DNA of 55,028 nt from NCBI RefSeq assembly GCF_000376785.1, contig NZ_AQXX01000101.1, positions 1-55,028 on the forward strand. Reading direction: 5' to 3'. This DNA is from Hahella ganghwensis DSM 17046. Its GTDB lineage: Bacteria; Pseudomonadota; Gammaproteobacteria; Pseudomonadales; Oleiphilaceae. The notes under the pieces were generated by a model. The model did not search any database. It saw nothing but the letters and a program-made list of their open reading frames with translations, and had not been told where the DNA came from. The position numbers were made by a program, and so were the translations under genes. Position 1 is the first letter of the stretch, and every line of letters begins with the position of its first letter. Positions 1 to 7,962 of the stretch are shown here, one piece after another.

Positions 1-206
1 TAAAATAGCTGCATGCAGTGGACACGAAGCATGGTGGATAACGGATACGGAGGGCGGCCGTTCTCGCCCTTGGGGTAATAGCGGGCGATCTTCTTTTCCA
101 TGCGTTTCCATGGGATCAGCTTATCCATTCGCTCCAGAAAGATTTCCCGGCGGGTCTTACGCTTCTTATTCTGGTATTCAGCTTCGGAGAAAGTCATCTG
201 ATCCAT
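1..206 (-). CDS. IS5-family transposase, N-terminal part
   Basis: The first 68 codons are visible, starting MDQMTFSEAEYQNKKRK and continuing through a basic segment with REIFLERMDKLIPW, KKIARYYPKGENGRPPYPL and MLRVHCMQ. This is the N-terminal DUF772-type region of IS5-subgroup DDE transposases, which precedes the catalytic domain. The ATG at 206 follows the IS leader at the position seen in the right-hand copy. The reading frame is open to the window edge, so an active enzyme is possible but cannot be judged. No host gene is visibly disrupted here; the next gene begins about 100 bases away. Confidence 0.95.
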   Translation of the reverse strand, partial: MDQMTFSEAEYQNKKRKTRREIFLERMDKLIPWKRMEKKIARYYPKGENGRPPYPLSTMLRVHCMQLF

Positions 207-273
207 GGATAGTATTCCTGATGAGTGAAGTTGGCCGTATTATGACTGATTTGGGGAGTTATTCAGAGCCTCC
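1..273 (-). mobile_element. IS5-group insertion sequence, left copy (partial)
   Basis: This is the start-proximal end of an insertion sequence running off the left edge. Its terminal repeat reads GGAGGCTCTGAATAA inward from base 273, and the adjacent host bases CTAG (274-277) match the CTAR-type 4-bp target of the IS5 group. Its first 93 bases, through the transposase start, are identical to the right-hand copy at 54935, in opposite orientation. The identity implies a recent burst of transposition. The far end is outside the window, so completeness is unknown. Confidence 0.93.
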
Positions 274-375
274 CTAGTATTAAATTAATCGATGATAGCC
301 ACGTAGCCACGACAGCCACAGCATCTAACGTAATTAACCGGGATTGAGGAAATTTCTTCATAAATATCGGACGGA

Positions 376-696
376 CTAATGCAACCTGTGCGGCTCAATC
401 ATAATTTCCTCCACTTGCATACCAAGCAGAGTGATGTATCCACGGTAGCGCTCATCACCGGTCGATGAAAACTCGAAACCATACACCCGGCATATCCGGG
501 CCTGGCCAGTGTCATTGCGTTTGATTTTGATAGACCGAAGGGCCACATTTTGATCCAGGAATTGCAGGTCCAGTTCCTGGCAGCGCTTGCGTACGGCAGA
601 CAGTGCCCGTTCCCTGACTTTAAAACCATGCCACCAGATCGCACCAATCGTTGCGACCACAGTAAGCCAGACCACATCCATTAAATCGATATTCAT
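376..696 (-). CDS. DUF3301 family protein
   Basis: A 106-residue protein with one N-terminal membrane helix (about residues 6-22) and a basic cytoplasmic segment starting FKVRERAL. The rest is a small domain with the family pattern: CQELDLQFLDQNVALR, RVYGFEFSSTGDERYRGYITLLG. DUF3301 proteins are short gammaproteobacterial inner-membrane proteins of unknown function. The ATG at 696 has a GGCGG-like site close by; an in-frame ATG at codon 6 is the alternative start. It lies downstream of and co-directional with the photolyase gene (66-bp gap), so co-transcription is plausible. The family call is firm; no function can be assigned. Confidence 0.8.
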   Translation of the reverse strand: MNIDLMDVVWLTVVATIGAIWWHGFKVRERALSAVRKRCQELDLQFLDQNVALRSIKIKRNDTGQARICRVYGFEFSSTGDERYRGYITLLGMQVEEIMIEPHRLH

Positions 697-762
697 ATTC
701 CGCCGACGACTTCTACCACCTTCTTTTTGGCTGGCTACTGTAGCAGAATATCCACAGCCAGG

Positions 763-2328
763 TCATGCGAACCGTTTACGCAGGGAATCAGCCTGTTCTC
801 GAATCGCCAACAGTTCCTCATCAGATTTGCGGACCAGATTGGCGTACTGAAATTTCATGCGATGATTGTGACCGATCGTTTCTTTATTTCGGTCCAGGAA
901 ATCCCAATACAATGTCGTGATGGGGCAGGCTTTTTCTCCCACGGCCTGCTTCGGATTGTAGCGACATTGCCGGCAATAGTTGCTCATCTTCTGTATATAG
1001 TTACCCGAGGCTGCATAGGGTTTGGTGGCAAGAAAACCACCGTCCGCGTACTGACTCATTCCCAACACATTCGGCACCGATACCCAATCCACCGCATCGG
1101 CATACATGGACATATGCCATTCATGCACTTTCCACGGATTTACACCCAACAGCAAAGAAAACAATCCCAATACCATCAACCGTTGAATGTGATGGGCATA
1201 GGCATGATCCACCAATTGCTGCAGGCAATCCTGCAGGCAACGCATATCTGTATTGGCTGTCCACATAAATCCAGGCATTTCCAGATTCGCATTCAAAGCA
1301 TTCTGATGTTCATATTCCGGCATCTTCAGCCAATAAACGCCTCTGACATATTCACGCCAGCCCAGTATCTGACGAACAAATCCTTCAACAGAGTTTAGCG
1401 GCGCTTTCCCCGCATAATACGCCTCAACTGCCGCATCAATGGCTTCCCTGGGATCCAGCAGGTGCAGGTTCAACACACAGGTTAGTCGGCTGTGATAAAG
1501 ATAGGGCTGCCCCGTCACCATCGCGTCCTGGTAACGGCCGAATTCGGATAAACGATGTTCGATGAAATCCTGCAAAGCTTCCAGGGCCTGTTCGCGAGTG
1601 ACAGGATAATCGAAAAAGTCTAACTGGCCTGGGCTATCCGGATAACGCCTTTCAACAAGGTCCATGACTTTCCGGGTCAAGTTGTCGGGTGCAAATGATT
1701 TAACTTTGGGGACTTTCAGGGTTTCGTTATTCCCAAATGATTCACGATTATCCTTGTCATAATTCCAGTGACCACCCTCCGGTTCGTCCCCTTGCATCAG
1801 GACGCCATACCGACGCCTCATTTGCCGGTAAAAGCTCTCCAGTAACAGTGACTTTTGACCTTCAGCGAATCGTTGAAAGTCATGACGACTACATAAAAAA
1901 TGTTGATCGGGCACAATGTCCAATGGAACTTCCAAACTGTTCATTACCACCTGCAGGCTATTCATTACCCGATAATCTCCAGGCTCAGCAGCAAGAACCT
2001 GTTCAGGTTTATAGTTCTGGACAAAACGCTTAATTTCACCGGCAAAAGAATGTGTATTTTCACCATCCTCCAGTTCTGTGTAAAAAACTCTGTATCCCTT
2101 TTTCTTTAGGGCTTCCCGAAAGTGGCGCATGGCAGAAAAAAACAGCACCAGCCGGATTTTATGCTGGGGTATGTAGGTTGCCTCATCATCCACCTCCATC
2201 ATGAGAATGGCATCCTGTTGCTTATCCAGATGGGCAAGCTGTGCGGCGTCAATCGATAGTTGATCACCAAAAACGATTAACAGCTTACGGATGGAACCAG
2301 AGTCTGTTTCAGCTTGGGGTTGTTTCAT
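763..2328 (-). CDS. Iron-sulfur bacterial cryptochrome/photolyase (PhrB-like, FeS-BCP)
   Basis: A 521-residue flavoprotein of the deoxyribodipyrimidine photolyase-related family, which repairs UV lesions, (6-4) photoproducts in the characterised PhrB. The N-terminus (LLIVFGDQLS) is the antenna domain and the C-terminal half is the helical FAD domain. Four cysteines at about 364, 452, 455 and 468 reproduce exactly the 88-3-13 spacing of the [4Fe-4S] ligands of Agrobacterium PhrB (C350, C438, C441, C454). I chose the ATG at 2328 because GCAGGAG precedes it; the open frame extends 45 codons upstream without a conserved sequence. It is downstream of an FMN reductase and a VOC protein on the same strand, all facing a SufR-like regulator. 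An iron-sulfur repair enzyme near an iron-sulfur-type regulator is suggestive. Confidence 0.93.
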   Translation of the reverse strand: MKQPQAETDSGSIRKLLIVFGDQLSIDAAQLAHLDKQQDAILMMEVDDEATYIPQHKIRLVLFFSAMRHFREALKKKGYRVFYTELEDGENTHSFAGEIKRFVQNYKPEQVLAAEPGDYRVMNSLQVVMNSLEVPLDIVPDQHFLCSRHDFQRFAEGQKSLLLESFYRQMRRRYGVLMQGDEPEGGHWNYDKDNRESFGNNETLKVPKVKSFAPDNLTRKVMDLVERRYPDSPGQLDFFDYPVTREQALEALQDFIEHRLSEFGRYQDAMVTGQPYLYHSRLTCVLNLHLLDPREAIDAAVEAYYAGKAPLNSVEGFVRQILGWREYVRGVYWLKMPEYEHQNALNANLEMPGFMWTANTDMRCLQDCLQQLVDHAYAHHIQRLMVLGLFSLLLGVNPWKVHEWHMSMYADAVDWVSVPNVLGMSQYADGGFLATKPYAASGNYIQKMSNYCRQCRYNPKQAVGEKACPITTLYWDFLDRNKETIGHNHRMKFQYANLVRKSDEELLAIREQADSLRKRFA

Positions 2329-2501
2329 TATCACTCCTGCGTCTGTGGTTGATAGATTACGCAGGCGTTTTGATAATGGTTTTTTCGGGCAGTTGCCGTT
2401 TGCAGAGAACCTGCCAATGGTGACTTGAGCAGGGAGGGAAGTTCCATACCAAGTCATGAACATCGGCAGATGATGGTTTCTCTACGGGGATTCAGAGAGC
2501 C

Positions 2502-3065
2502 CTAAAAGGGATAGGGTTCAACGGACCTCGACTCTTTTAAATGCCTTCCCCACCAGTTAATCTGAGTCAGCATACGTGTCATGGCACTCCTGGCCCGATC
2601 CGGATTCTTCAGTCTTCCCTCGTCATCAAATTGCTCCCAGGCTGAAGCAAAACTCACAGAATCCCGAACACTCAGGCCATGAAGCTCGGCAATCACTTGA
2701 CGAAGGTGCTCAACGGCCCGCAATCCACCAGAAATGCCACCATAGCTGACGAATCCAACCGGCTTACCCTTCCATACACCATAGGCTTCATCGATCACCG
2801 TTTTGACCGCCGCCGGATAGCTGTGATTGTACTCGGGCACCACAATGATCATGGCATCCGCATGCCCGAGCTTCTGTTGAAATCGCTCCTTGGCTTGGGA
2901 TGTTTCCGCTAGCGAAAGGCCTTCCTGTTCGCGCGGATCTACCACTCTCGGTGCTACTTTAAAGAATTTTTCCACTTCAGCTGCAGCCCAGGAGGCGACA
3001 GTGTCACAAAAACGGTGCTCCCTGGCACTGCCCATTATCATGGCAATATCTAAAGTCTGATCCAT
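2502..3065 (-). CDS. NAD(P)H-dependent FMN reductase / quinone reductase family
   Basis: A 187-residue flavodoxin-fold oxidoreductase. The FMN phosphate loop is GSAREHRFCD near the N-terminus, and the family signature PEYNHSYPAAVKTVIDEAY is about residue 80. These enzymes reduce FMN, quinones, azo dyes or metals with NAD(P)H; the substrate here is not predictable. Start: the ATG at 3065 lies 7 bases after AGGAG, which rules out the ATG seven codons upstream that precedes this site. It lies 31 bp downstream of the VOC gene and probably forms an operon with it and the photolyase. It could supply reduced flavin to the photolyase or act in oxidative stress; both are inference. Confidence 0.88.
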   Translation of the reverse strand: MDQTLDIAMIMGSAREHRFCDTVASWAAAEVEKFFKVAPRVVDPREQEGLSLAETSQAKERFQQKLGHADAMIIVVPEYNHSYPAAVKTVIDEAYGVWKGKPVGFVSYGGISGGLRAVEHLRQVIAELHGLSVRDSVSFASAWEQFDDEGRLKNPDRARSAMTRMLTQINWWGRHLKESRSVEPYPF

Positions 3066-3096
3066 TACATTTCTCCTATCTAACATTCAGGTCAGA

Positions 3097-3519
3097 CTAA
3101 CTTGCCTGCTCTTCGTATAAGTTCCTTTCCTCTGGCCGAGTACTTAGATACTGAACAAACTCCCACTCAATTCCATTGGGGTCATAAAAATAAATACGTC
3201 TGCGAAACGGATGCCTGTCTGTTTCATACCCGGAGTACCCCCGCTCTTCGAGTCGACTTCTAACACCACTCACATCTTCTACCACCATTCCGACATGATT
3301 GATCCCATCATTTAGATACCTGGTACCCACATGACTGAGATGCTCATCACACTGCTGCAGCGCAAAGTAAAAATTGTCGTTTCCGAAATGGAACCATCTA
3401 CCTGACTGATTTTGCAATTCTCCCTCTCCCCGCAAAGCAAAATCAGGGAAGGCAGTTTTAAGAAAATCCATCGTTTTTTCAGCGTTTTCTACGGTGATAT
3501 TCGCATGTTCAAGATACAT
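3097..3519 (-). CDS. VOC family protein (glyoxalase/dioxygenase fold)
   Basis: A 140-residue vicinal-oxygen-chelate protein made of two beta-alpha-beta-beta-beta modules. It starts MYLEHANITVENAEKTMDF, carries NHVGMVVEDVSGVRSRLEERGY in the second module, and ends with the typical RRIYFYDPNGIEWEFVQY. The histidine in the first strand, the histidine of NHVG and the glutamate of WEFVQ are the expected metal ligands. Such proteins cover glyoxalase, dioxygenase and resistance activities; none can be chosen here. GAGG precedes the start. It is the first gene of the minus-strand operon, and its upstream region holds the two palindromes shared with the divergent regulator. Confidence 0.87.
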   Translation of the reverse strand: MYLEHANITVENAEKTMDFLKTAFPDFALRGEGELQNQSGRWFHFGNDNFYFALQQCDEHLSHVGTRYLNDGINHVGMVVEDVSGVRSRLEERGYSGYETDRHPFRRRIYFYDPNGIEWEFVQYLSTRPEERNLYEEQAS

Positions 3520-3576
3520 GACTATGTCCTCTTTAGTTTTTATAGTGCTCTGATAGATCCTGATTTGGAGTCATCC

Positions 3577-3604
3577 AATTAGTAAAGTGATTGCTTTACT
3601 AATT
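3577..3604. promoter_or_regulatory. Palindromic operator O1, divergent promoter region
   Basis: A perfect 11-bp inverted repeat, AATTAGTAAAG - TGATTG - CTTTACTAATT, lying 58 bp upstream of the VOC start and 136 bp upstream of the regulator start. The same left half-site and 6-bp spacing recur 51 bp away. A dimeric regulator, most simply the divergently encoded SufR-like protein, is the expected ligand. A TATAAA box for the VOC gene can be read on the minus strand at 3539-3544, although its -35 is poor. Confidence 0.7.
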
Positions 3605-3627
3605 AAAACCATACTGCGAAACACCAT

Positions 3628-3656
3628 AATTAGTAAAGCTATCGCTTTCTTAAATT
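3628..3656. promoter_or_regulatory. Palindromic operator O2 (degenerate right half)
   Basis: This repeats the O1 left half exactly (AATTAGTAAAG), then a 6-bp spacer CTATCG, then an imperfect right half CTTTCTTAAATT. The centre is 51 bp from that of O1, close to five helical turns, so the two sites lie on one DNA face and could be bridged by a tetramer or bound cooperatively. It lies 84 bp upstream of the regulator start. It is probably the weaker site. Confidence 0.6.
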
Positions 3657-3740
3657 TTTACTATCAGGCTATACTGGACGAACTGGAGACAAATGAAGTC
3701 AATGGAAATGAATTAGAGACCAATAAGAGAGGTAACGGTA

Positions 3741-4373
3741 TTGAGTACTCAGGAGGACAGCGGCGAGCGCATTCTGTACATGATTAAATCCCGCGGGCCA
3801 ACCAGTGCCAAGATACTGGGACAATGGCTGGGTATGACGACCATGGGCGCACGCCAGCATATTGCCCGCTTGGAAGAGGAGCAGTTGATTTATAGCCGGG
3901 AGGAGAAGCAGCCACGAGGTCGGCCTTTGGCAAAATGGCACCTGACAGAAAAAGCTCAGGCACGATTTCCGGACAGTCACGCAAACCTGACCGTTGAACT
4001 GATTGCATCAACCAGAGAAGTGTTTGGTGAAGAAGGTCTGGACAGACTCATCGAAGTACGTAACAAGAAGCAGCTGGAACACTACCTGTCAACTCTGGCA
4101 GACTTTCATGAAGTATTCGAAAGACTTCAAAAACTGGCAGAACTCCGCAGCGATGAAGGATACATGGCCGAAGCCAGGCAGGAAGGCGACCATTTCCTGC
4201 TAATTGAAAATCACTGCCCTATCTGTGTCGCGGCCCAGCAATGCCAGGGCCTGTGTCGCACCGAGCTGGAGAATTTCCAACGCTGTTTTGATGGCCTGGC
4301 CAAAGTTGAGCGCACAGACCATATCATCGCCGGTGCACGGCGGTGTTGCTACCTCATTGACCCTCTCCGATAA
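3741..4373 (+). CDS. SufR-like HTH regulator with Cys-rich iron-sulfur-type C-terminus
   Basis: A 210-residue regulator. Residues 21-50 form a winged-helix DNA-binding unit (TSAKILGQWLGMTTMGARQH). The C-terminal third resembles SufR, the [4Fe-4S] repressor of cyanobacterial suf genes: ENHCPICVAAQQCQGLC, then VERTDHIIAGARRCCYLI. Cysteines 159, 172 and 202 align with the known SufR ligand positions; C162, C168, C182 and C203 are additional. The start is TTG at 3741, preceded by GAGAGG. It is divergent from the VOC-reductase-photolyase operon with two matching palindromes between. I infer a redox- or iron-sulfur-responsive regulator of that operon and of itself. No suf genes are nearby, so the SufR name is by similarity only. 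Confidence 0.85.
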   Translation: MSTQEDSGERILYMIKSRGPTSAKILGQWLGMTTMGARQHIARLEEEQLIYSREEKQPRGRPLAKWHLTEKAQARFPDSHANLTVELIASTREVFGEEGLDRLIEVRNKKQLEHYLSTLADFHEVFERLQKLAELRSDEGYMAEARQEGDHFLLIENHCPICVAAQQCQGLCRTELENFQRCFDGLAKVERTDHIIAGARRCCYLIDPLR

Positions 4374-4378
4374 ACAAA

Positions 4379-5926
4379 CTAGCTGTCCAGGTCCATTGAC
4401 AACCTAACAGCTTTGATTTGTTGTTCCTGCAGTCGCTTGTATTGACTCAGACGCTGCAGGAGCTGGTTCATTTTCGATAATCCAAACTTTCCTTCCATCG
4501 CGCTATCCAGCAGTTTTTGTTTCAGGCGTAGATAAGAGTTATCTGCATCACCGCTCTGTGCCAGCATTTCAGCAGGCTCAATTGCCGAAGGAAAGGCATT
4601 GTTGACCAACCAGTCATTTAACTGAGTGAGTAACTCTGCTTCAACAATCGGTTCTTTTTTCAATGAATCCATGGTTTCCAGCAGGTTATACGCATACTGT
4701 ACAACCTGTAGCGTCCTCGGAATCTGATTGGCCATGGCAGGTGACAGCGGTTGCTGCAGCAGATTGCTGATGTATTGATTAATCTCATAAAGCAGTTCTC
4801 GAAGATCTCGTCGTGTCTCCACGGTCACTTTATCCAGGGGATTCAACAGAGAGGCGCGGATGTGCGCTGACAGAAGTCCTTGAAAACGCTCTAGCTCCAT
4901 GCGAACCGCCCGAAACGCCACGTTTGGAACAATCGCCGCATTGCGATCAATATGTTTTAGGGCAAGGACTTTGCCGCCCCGCTGAAACCGGGTTTTCAGC
5001 CATCGGGTCATTGGCGGACCAATCACCCACATCAATGCCACTCCCAATACATTGAACAATGTGTGAAAAGCTGCCAGAAACACTGCTGGGTTATCCTCCA
5101 TACGACTTCCACCGGGCAGCGACACCATCAGCCACATGAACATTGGCAGCATAAACAGAGCAACCAGACCGGTCACAAGGTTGAACAGCACATGCGCCAC
5201 AGACAGACGCTTTGCACTGGGCGTGGCCCCAAATGAGGCCAGTATTGCGGTGGAGGTGGTCCCAATATTGGCACCAATAACCGCAGCTGCTCCCGCATCC
5301 ATAGGTAACAGGTGGCCGGCAATGGCCGTCAGAATAATGGCGATAGCCGCACTGGAGGATTGCATCAGCACCGTCAACGTCATGCCGACCACCACCATCC
5401 AAAGCAGGTAGAAATTCCCGTCTGCCGTCAAACCACCACTAAAGTCATTACCCAATCCGGCAAAAGCGGTTTTCATGAATTCAATACCCAGAAATAACAA
5501 ACCGAAGCCCGCAATTGCCGTCCCCAGAGCTCGATATCGGGGGGAGCTCATCATTAAATGTATAAAGGCCCCAGCCCCGATTAAGGGCATAGCATAGGCA
5601 TCAATCTTGATACTGAATCCAAGAATGGCAACCAGCCAAGCGGTCAACGTGGTCCCGACATTACTGCCAAAAATGACCCAGACGGCATGTTCGAAAGCCA
5701 GTAAGCCGGCATTCACAAACCCCAAAGCCGCAACCGTCACAGCGCTGGATGACTGAACCAGGGCGGTAATGGAGATACCGCTCAATAATGCTCTGCTCCG
5801 GGTAGAGGTCCAGCGTCCCAGCATGATTTCCAGTGCGGGACCAGCCGCCAGTTTCAAGCCATCGGTAAGCAACGTCATTCCCAGCAGGAACAACCCGATA
5901 CCACCAATAAAATAACCTATTGCCAT
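4379..5926 (-). CDS. Na+/phosphate cotransporter family protein (NptA/YjbB type)
   Basis: About 515 residues. The N-terminal membrane part contains the paired QSSS repeats that define Na/Pi cotransporters: ALVQSSSAVTVAALGFVNAG near residue 65 and VLMQSSSAAIAIILTA near 200. The C-terminal 180 residues form a soluble helical PhoU-like domain. It would move phosphate with sodium across the inner membrane. I chose the ATG at 5926 (MAIGYFIGGIGLFLLGM) because it opens directly into the first helix; 14 extra open codons lie upstream. It ends 5 bp from the convergent regulator gene, and the two may share 3' sequences. No pho regulatory genes are adjacent. Confidence 0.9.
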   Translation of the reverse strand: MAIGYFIGGIGLFLLGMTLLTDGLKLAAGPALEIMLGRWTSTRSRALLSGISITALVQSSSAVTVAALGFVNAGLLAFEHAVWVIFGSNVGTTLTAWLVAILGFSIKIDAYAMPLIGAGAFIHLMMSSPRYRALGTAIAGFGLLFLGIEFMKTAFAGLGNDFSGGLTADGNFYLLWMVVVGMTLTVLMQSSSAAIAIILTAIAGHLLPMDAGAAAVIGANIGTTSTAILASFGATPSAKRLSVAHVLFNLVTGLVALFMLPMFMWLMVSLPGGSRMEDNPAVFLAAFHTLFNVLGVALMWVIGPPMTRWLKTRFQRGGKVLALKHIDRNAAIVPNVAFRAVRMELERFQGLLSAHIRASLLNPLDKVTVETRRDLRELLYEINQYISNLLQQPLSPAMANQIPRTLQVVQYAYNLLETMDSLKKEPIVEAELLTQLNDWLVNNAFPSAIEPAEMLAQSGDADNSYLRLKQKLLDSAMEGKFGLSKMNQLLQRLSQYKRLQEQQIKAVRLSMDLDS

Positions 5927-6164
5927 ATCACATCCGTCAAGTCTTTGATCATCCGCTGGCCAAATCAATTTCCATTGCGGCCGAAACAGGATGATCCCTT
6001 AAAGTTGGACCATAATTTATCCAGATCGTACAAAGAAACAACGAGTGTATGCATCATCCAAATCGATATCAGCGATTTGACCCGGAACTAAAGGTTCTTA
6101 TTGATGGACCTGTATCCCAGGTAGTGAAGGTACATGATCAATAATCAGGCTGATTACTAAGCCT

Positions 6165-6202
6165 CTGTTCGTCAGGTATCACTGACCGCTATACTAACCG
6201 GA
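6165..6202 (+). promoter_or_regulatory. Candidate promoter giving a leaderless mRNA
   Basis: TATACT at 6190-6195 is a good sigma-70 -10 box, with a weak -35 (TTCGTC) 16 bp upstream. The predicted +1 falls at or next to the ATG of the AraC gene at 6202, and no Shine-Dalgarno sequence is visible before that ATG. If used, this promoter would produce a leaderless transcript. It is called from hexamer spacing only. Confidence 0.35.
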
Positions 6203-6939
6203 TGAGTACTCATAATCCTGAACTGGATCTTCGCAGCTACGAGCGGGAAATCCACCGACATCAACACGAATACCATCAACTGGTCCTGCCCGTTACCGGT
6301 CAATTGGCCATGACAGTAGGGACTGCCGGCGGAGAAGTATCGGGCCATCAGGCTGCCTTTATTGCGGCTGGCGAAAGCCACAGCTTTTCCTCAGAAGAGG
6401 GAAACTGTTTCCTGGTAGCAGATGTTCCCGCTGCAATCACACCAAACATTGAACGTCTACCGGCTTTTCTGCTCCTTGATACAGCACTGTCACGATATAT
6501 TGGTTTTCTGCACCAGCAGCTCCTGCATCAGTCATACAATGGCTACGCGGAGAGTCACCGCACGATGCTCCTCCTGCTTGTCCAACTGCTGATGGAGCGA
6601 CACGGCTGCGAACCAAATATAGACAAACGAATCAATGCCGCCAGGGAATGGATGGATCAGCACTTCCGGCAAGATGTATCACTGGCCGGACTTGCAGAGG
6701 TAGCCCATCTCAGCCAGCGACAACTGGTCGATCTGTTCAAACAGTATTTTGGTCGAACCCCCCACCATTACCTGCTGGATTTGCGAATGCAGCATGCCCG
6801 AAAGCAGCTAGAGTTTACCGATAACAGCATCCAACAGATTGCTGAAGATTCAGGCTATTCCAACCTGTCCGCCTTCAGTCACCGGTTCCGCCAATACTTC
6901 GGATTATCCCCCCGGCACTTTCGCTATCGCACCAAATAG
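6202..6939 (+). CDS. AraC-family transcriptional regulator (cupin N-terminus)
   Basis: A 245-residue regulator. Residues 10-110 form a cupin-like sensing domain (HRHQHEYHQLVLPVTGQL, then HQAAFIAAGESHSFSSEE). Residues 145-245 form the double helix-turn-helix AraC domain with DVSLAGLAEVAHLSQRQLVDLFKQYFGRTP and the second HTH signature NSIQQIAEDSGYSNLSAFSHRFRQYFGLSP. The ligand is unknown. It is followed 72 bp downstream, same direction, by an EamA exporter, its likely target. No ribosome-binding site is visible at the start, and the -10 box is close enough for leaderless transcription. Confidence 0.92.
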   Translation: MSTHNPELDLRSYEREIHRHQHEYHQLVLPVTGQLAMTVGTAGGEVSGHQAAFIAAGESHSFSSEEGNCFLVADVPAAITPNIERLPAFLLLDTALSRYIGFLHQQLLHQSYNGYAESHRTMLLLLVQLLMERHGCEPNIDKRINAAREWMDQHFRQDVSLAGLAEVAHLSQRQLVDLFKQYFGRTPHHYLLDLRMQHARKQLEFTDNSIQQIAEDSGYSNLSAFSHRFRQYFGLSPRHFRYRTK

Positions 6940-7011
6940 ATTCGCTTTTTCAACAAAGTATATTGCATCTCTCCTGCTTACACTTCCCAGGGTAATCTGG
7001 GGGGAATACCT

Positions 7012-7938
7012 ATGTCGCTACACCAATCACCGCAACACCGATCAGCCACCTGCATTGGTTTCATCTCGATATTCTTATGGGGAACTCTGGCTCTCTTTAC
7101 CAAAATGACCGGCGGTAACATCCCACCATTCCAGTTAATGTCCATGTGTTTTGGACTGGCGTTTCTGTTAATGGCTTGCCGCTGGTGGAAACAAAGAACG
7201 ACAGGTCTGCGCTATCTGCGTCAGCCTCCACTGGCATGGATACTTGGGGTCGGCGGATACTTTGGCTATCATCTGTGTTACTTCCTGGCGATGGGTCTTG
7301 CTCCGGCCGTGGAAGTCAGCCTTCTGGCGTATCTCTGGCCACTGCTTATCGTGTTGATGGCCTCTTTTCTACCCGGCGAAATTTTATTAGCTCGACATCT
7401 GGTGGGCGCTTTGCTGGCTCTGATCGGATGCTGGTTATTGATAGGCAAAGGCGCAACCGGATTTGCCTGGGAATACTTACCCGGATACCTGCTGGCCCTT
7501 GCCTGCGCAATCATCTGGTCCTCTTACTCCGTTGCCAGCCGATTGGTTAAGCAGGTCACCACAGATGCTGTTGGCTGGTTTTGTGCCGTTACAGCGATTC
7601 TGGCATTACTATGCCATCTGTTATGGGAAGCTACTGTGTGGCCGAATTCTGTCTGGGAATGGGCGGGCGTCGTCGGCCTCGGGCTCGGGCCGGTGGGTAT
7701 TGCCTTCTTCACCTGGGACTACGGAATTAAACACGGCAATATCCAGCTACTGGGGGTGCTGGCTTACGCTGCGCCCTTAATTTCGACAATTCTACTGGTG
7801 ACAACCAACCTGGCAGAGGCCAGTTGGTCACTGGTCCTGGCATGTCTGACAATTGTCGGGGGATCATTAATAGCAGGATGGAAAAGCCGACCCAAAGGCC
7901 GGCTTTCTATGGACAGTGCAGTCACCGCCAATCAATGA
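7012..7938 (+). CDS. EamA/DMT-superfamily exporter (YddG-like)
   Basis: A 308-residue inner-membrane protein with about ten hydrophobic segments arranged as two EamA repeats. The second repeat contains GPVGIAFFTWDYGIKHGNIQLLGVLAYAAPLISTILL, a region strongly resembling the aromatic amino acid exporter YddG. The start at 7012 has GGGGGGAA seven bases upstream. Export of amino acids or related metabolites is the likely role; the substrate is not fixed by sequence. It pairs with the upstream AraC gene and converges on ectD, with 24 bp between the two stop codons. Confidence 0.88.
   Translation: MSLHQSPQHRSATCIGFISIFLWGTLALFTKMTGGNIPPFQLMSMCFGLAFLLMACRWWKQRTTGLRYLRQPPLAWILGVGGYFGYHLCYFLAMGLAPAVEVSLLAYLWPLLIVLMASFLPGEILLARHLVGALLALIGCWLLIGKGATGFAWEYLPGYLLALACAIIWSSYSVASRLVKQVTTDAVGWFCAVTAILALLCHLLWEATVWPNSVWEWAGVVGLGLGPVGIAFFTWDYGIKHGNIQLLGVLAYAAPLISTILLVTTNLAEASWSLVLACLTIVGGSLIAGWKSRPKGRLSMDSAVTANQ
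7883..7906. terminator. Candidate bidirectional terminator inside the exporter gene's 3' end
   Basis: A hairpin with 7-bp arms AAAGCCG (7883-7889) and CGGCTTT (7900-7906), flanked by A and T runs. It has the usual shape of a factor-independent terminator. It lies inside the last codons of the exporter gene and 57 bp past the ectD stop, so it could end ectABCD transcripts coming from the right. The U tract is short (four). Confidence 0.45.
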
Positions 7939-7962
7939 GCAGAAGTTTACACCGGTGGAGTG

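Noticed and set aside
6049-6144. A 31-codon open frame starting MHHPNRYQRFDPELKV upstream of the AraC gene.
   Set aside because: No ribosome-binding site, no recognised family, and short enough to occur by chance; it could be a gene remnant but cannot be supported.
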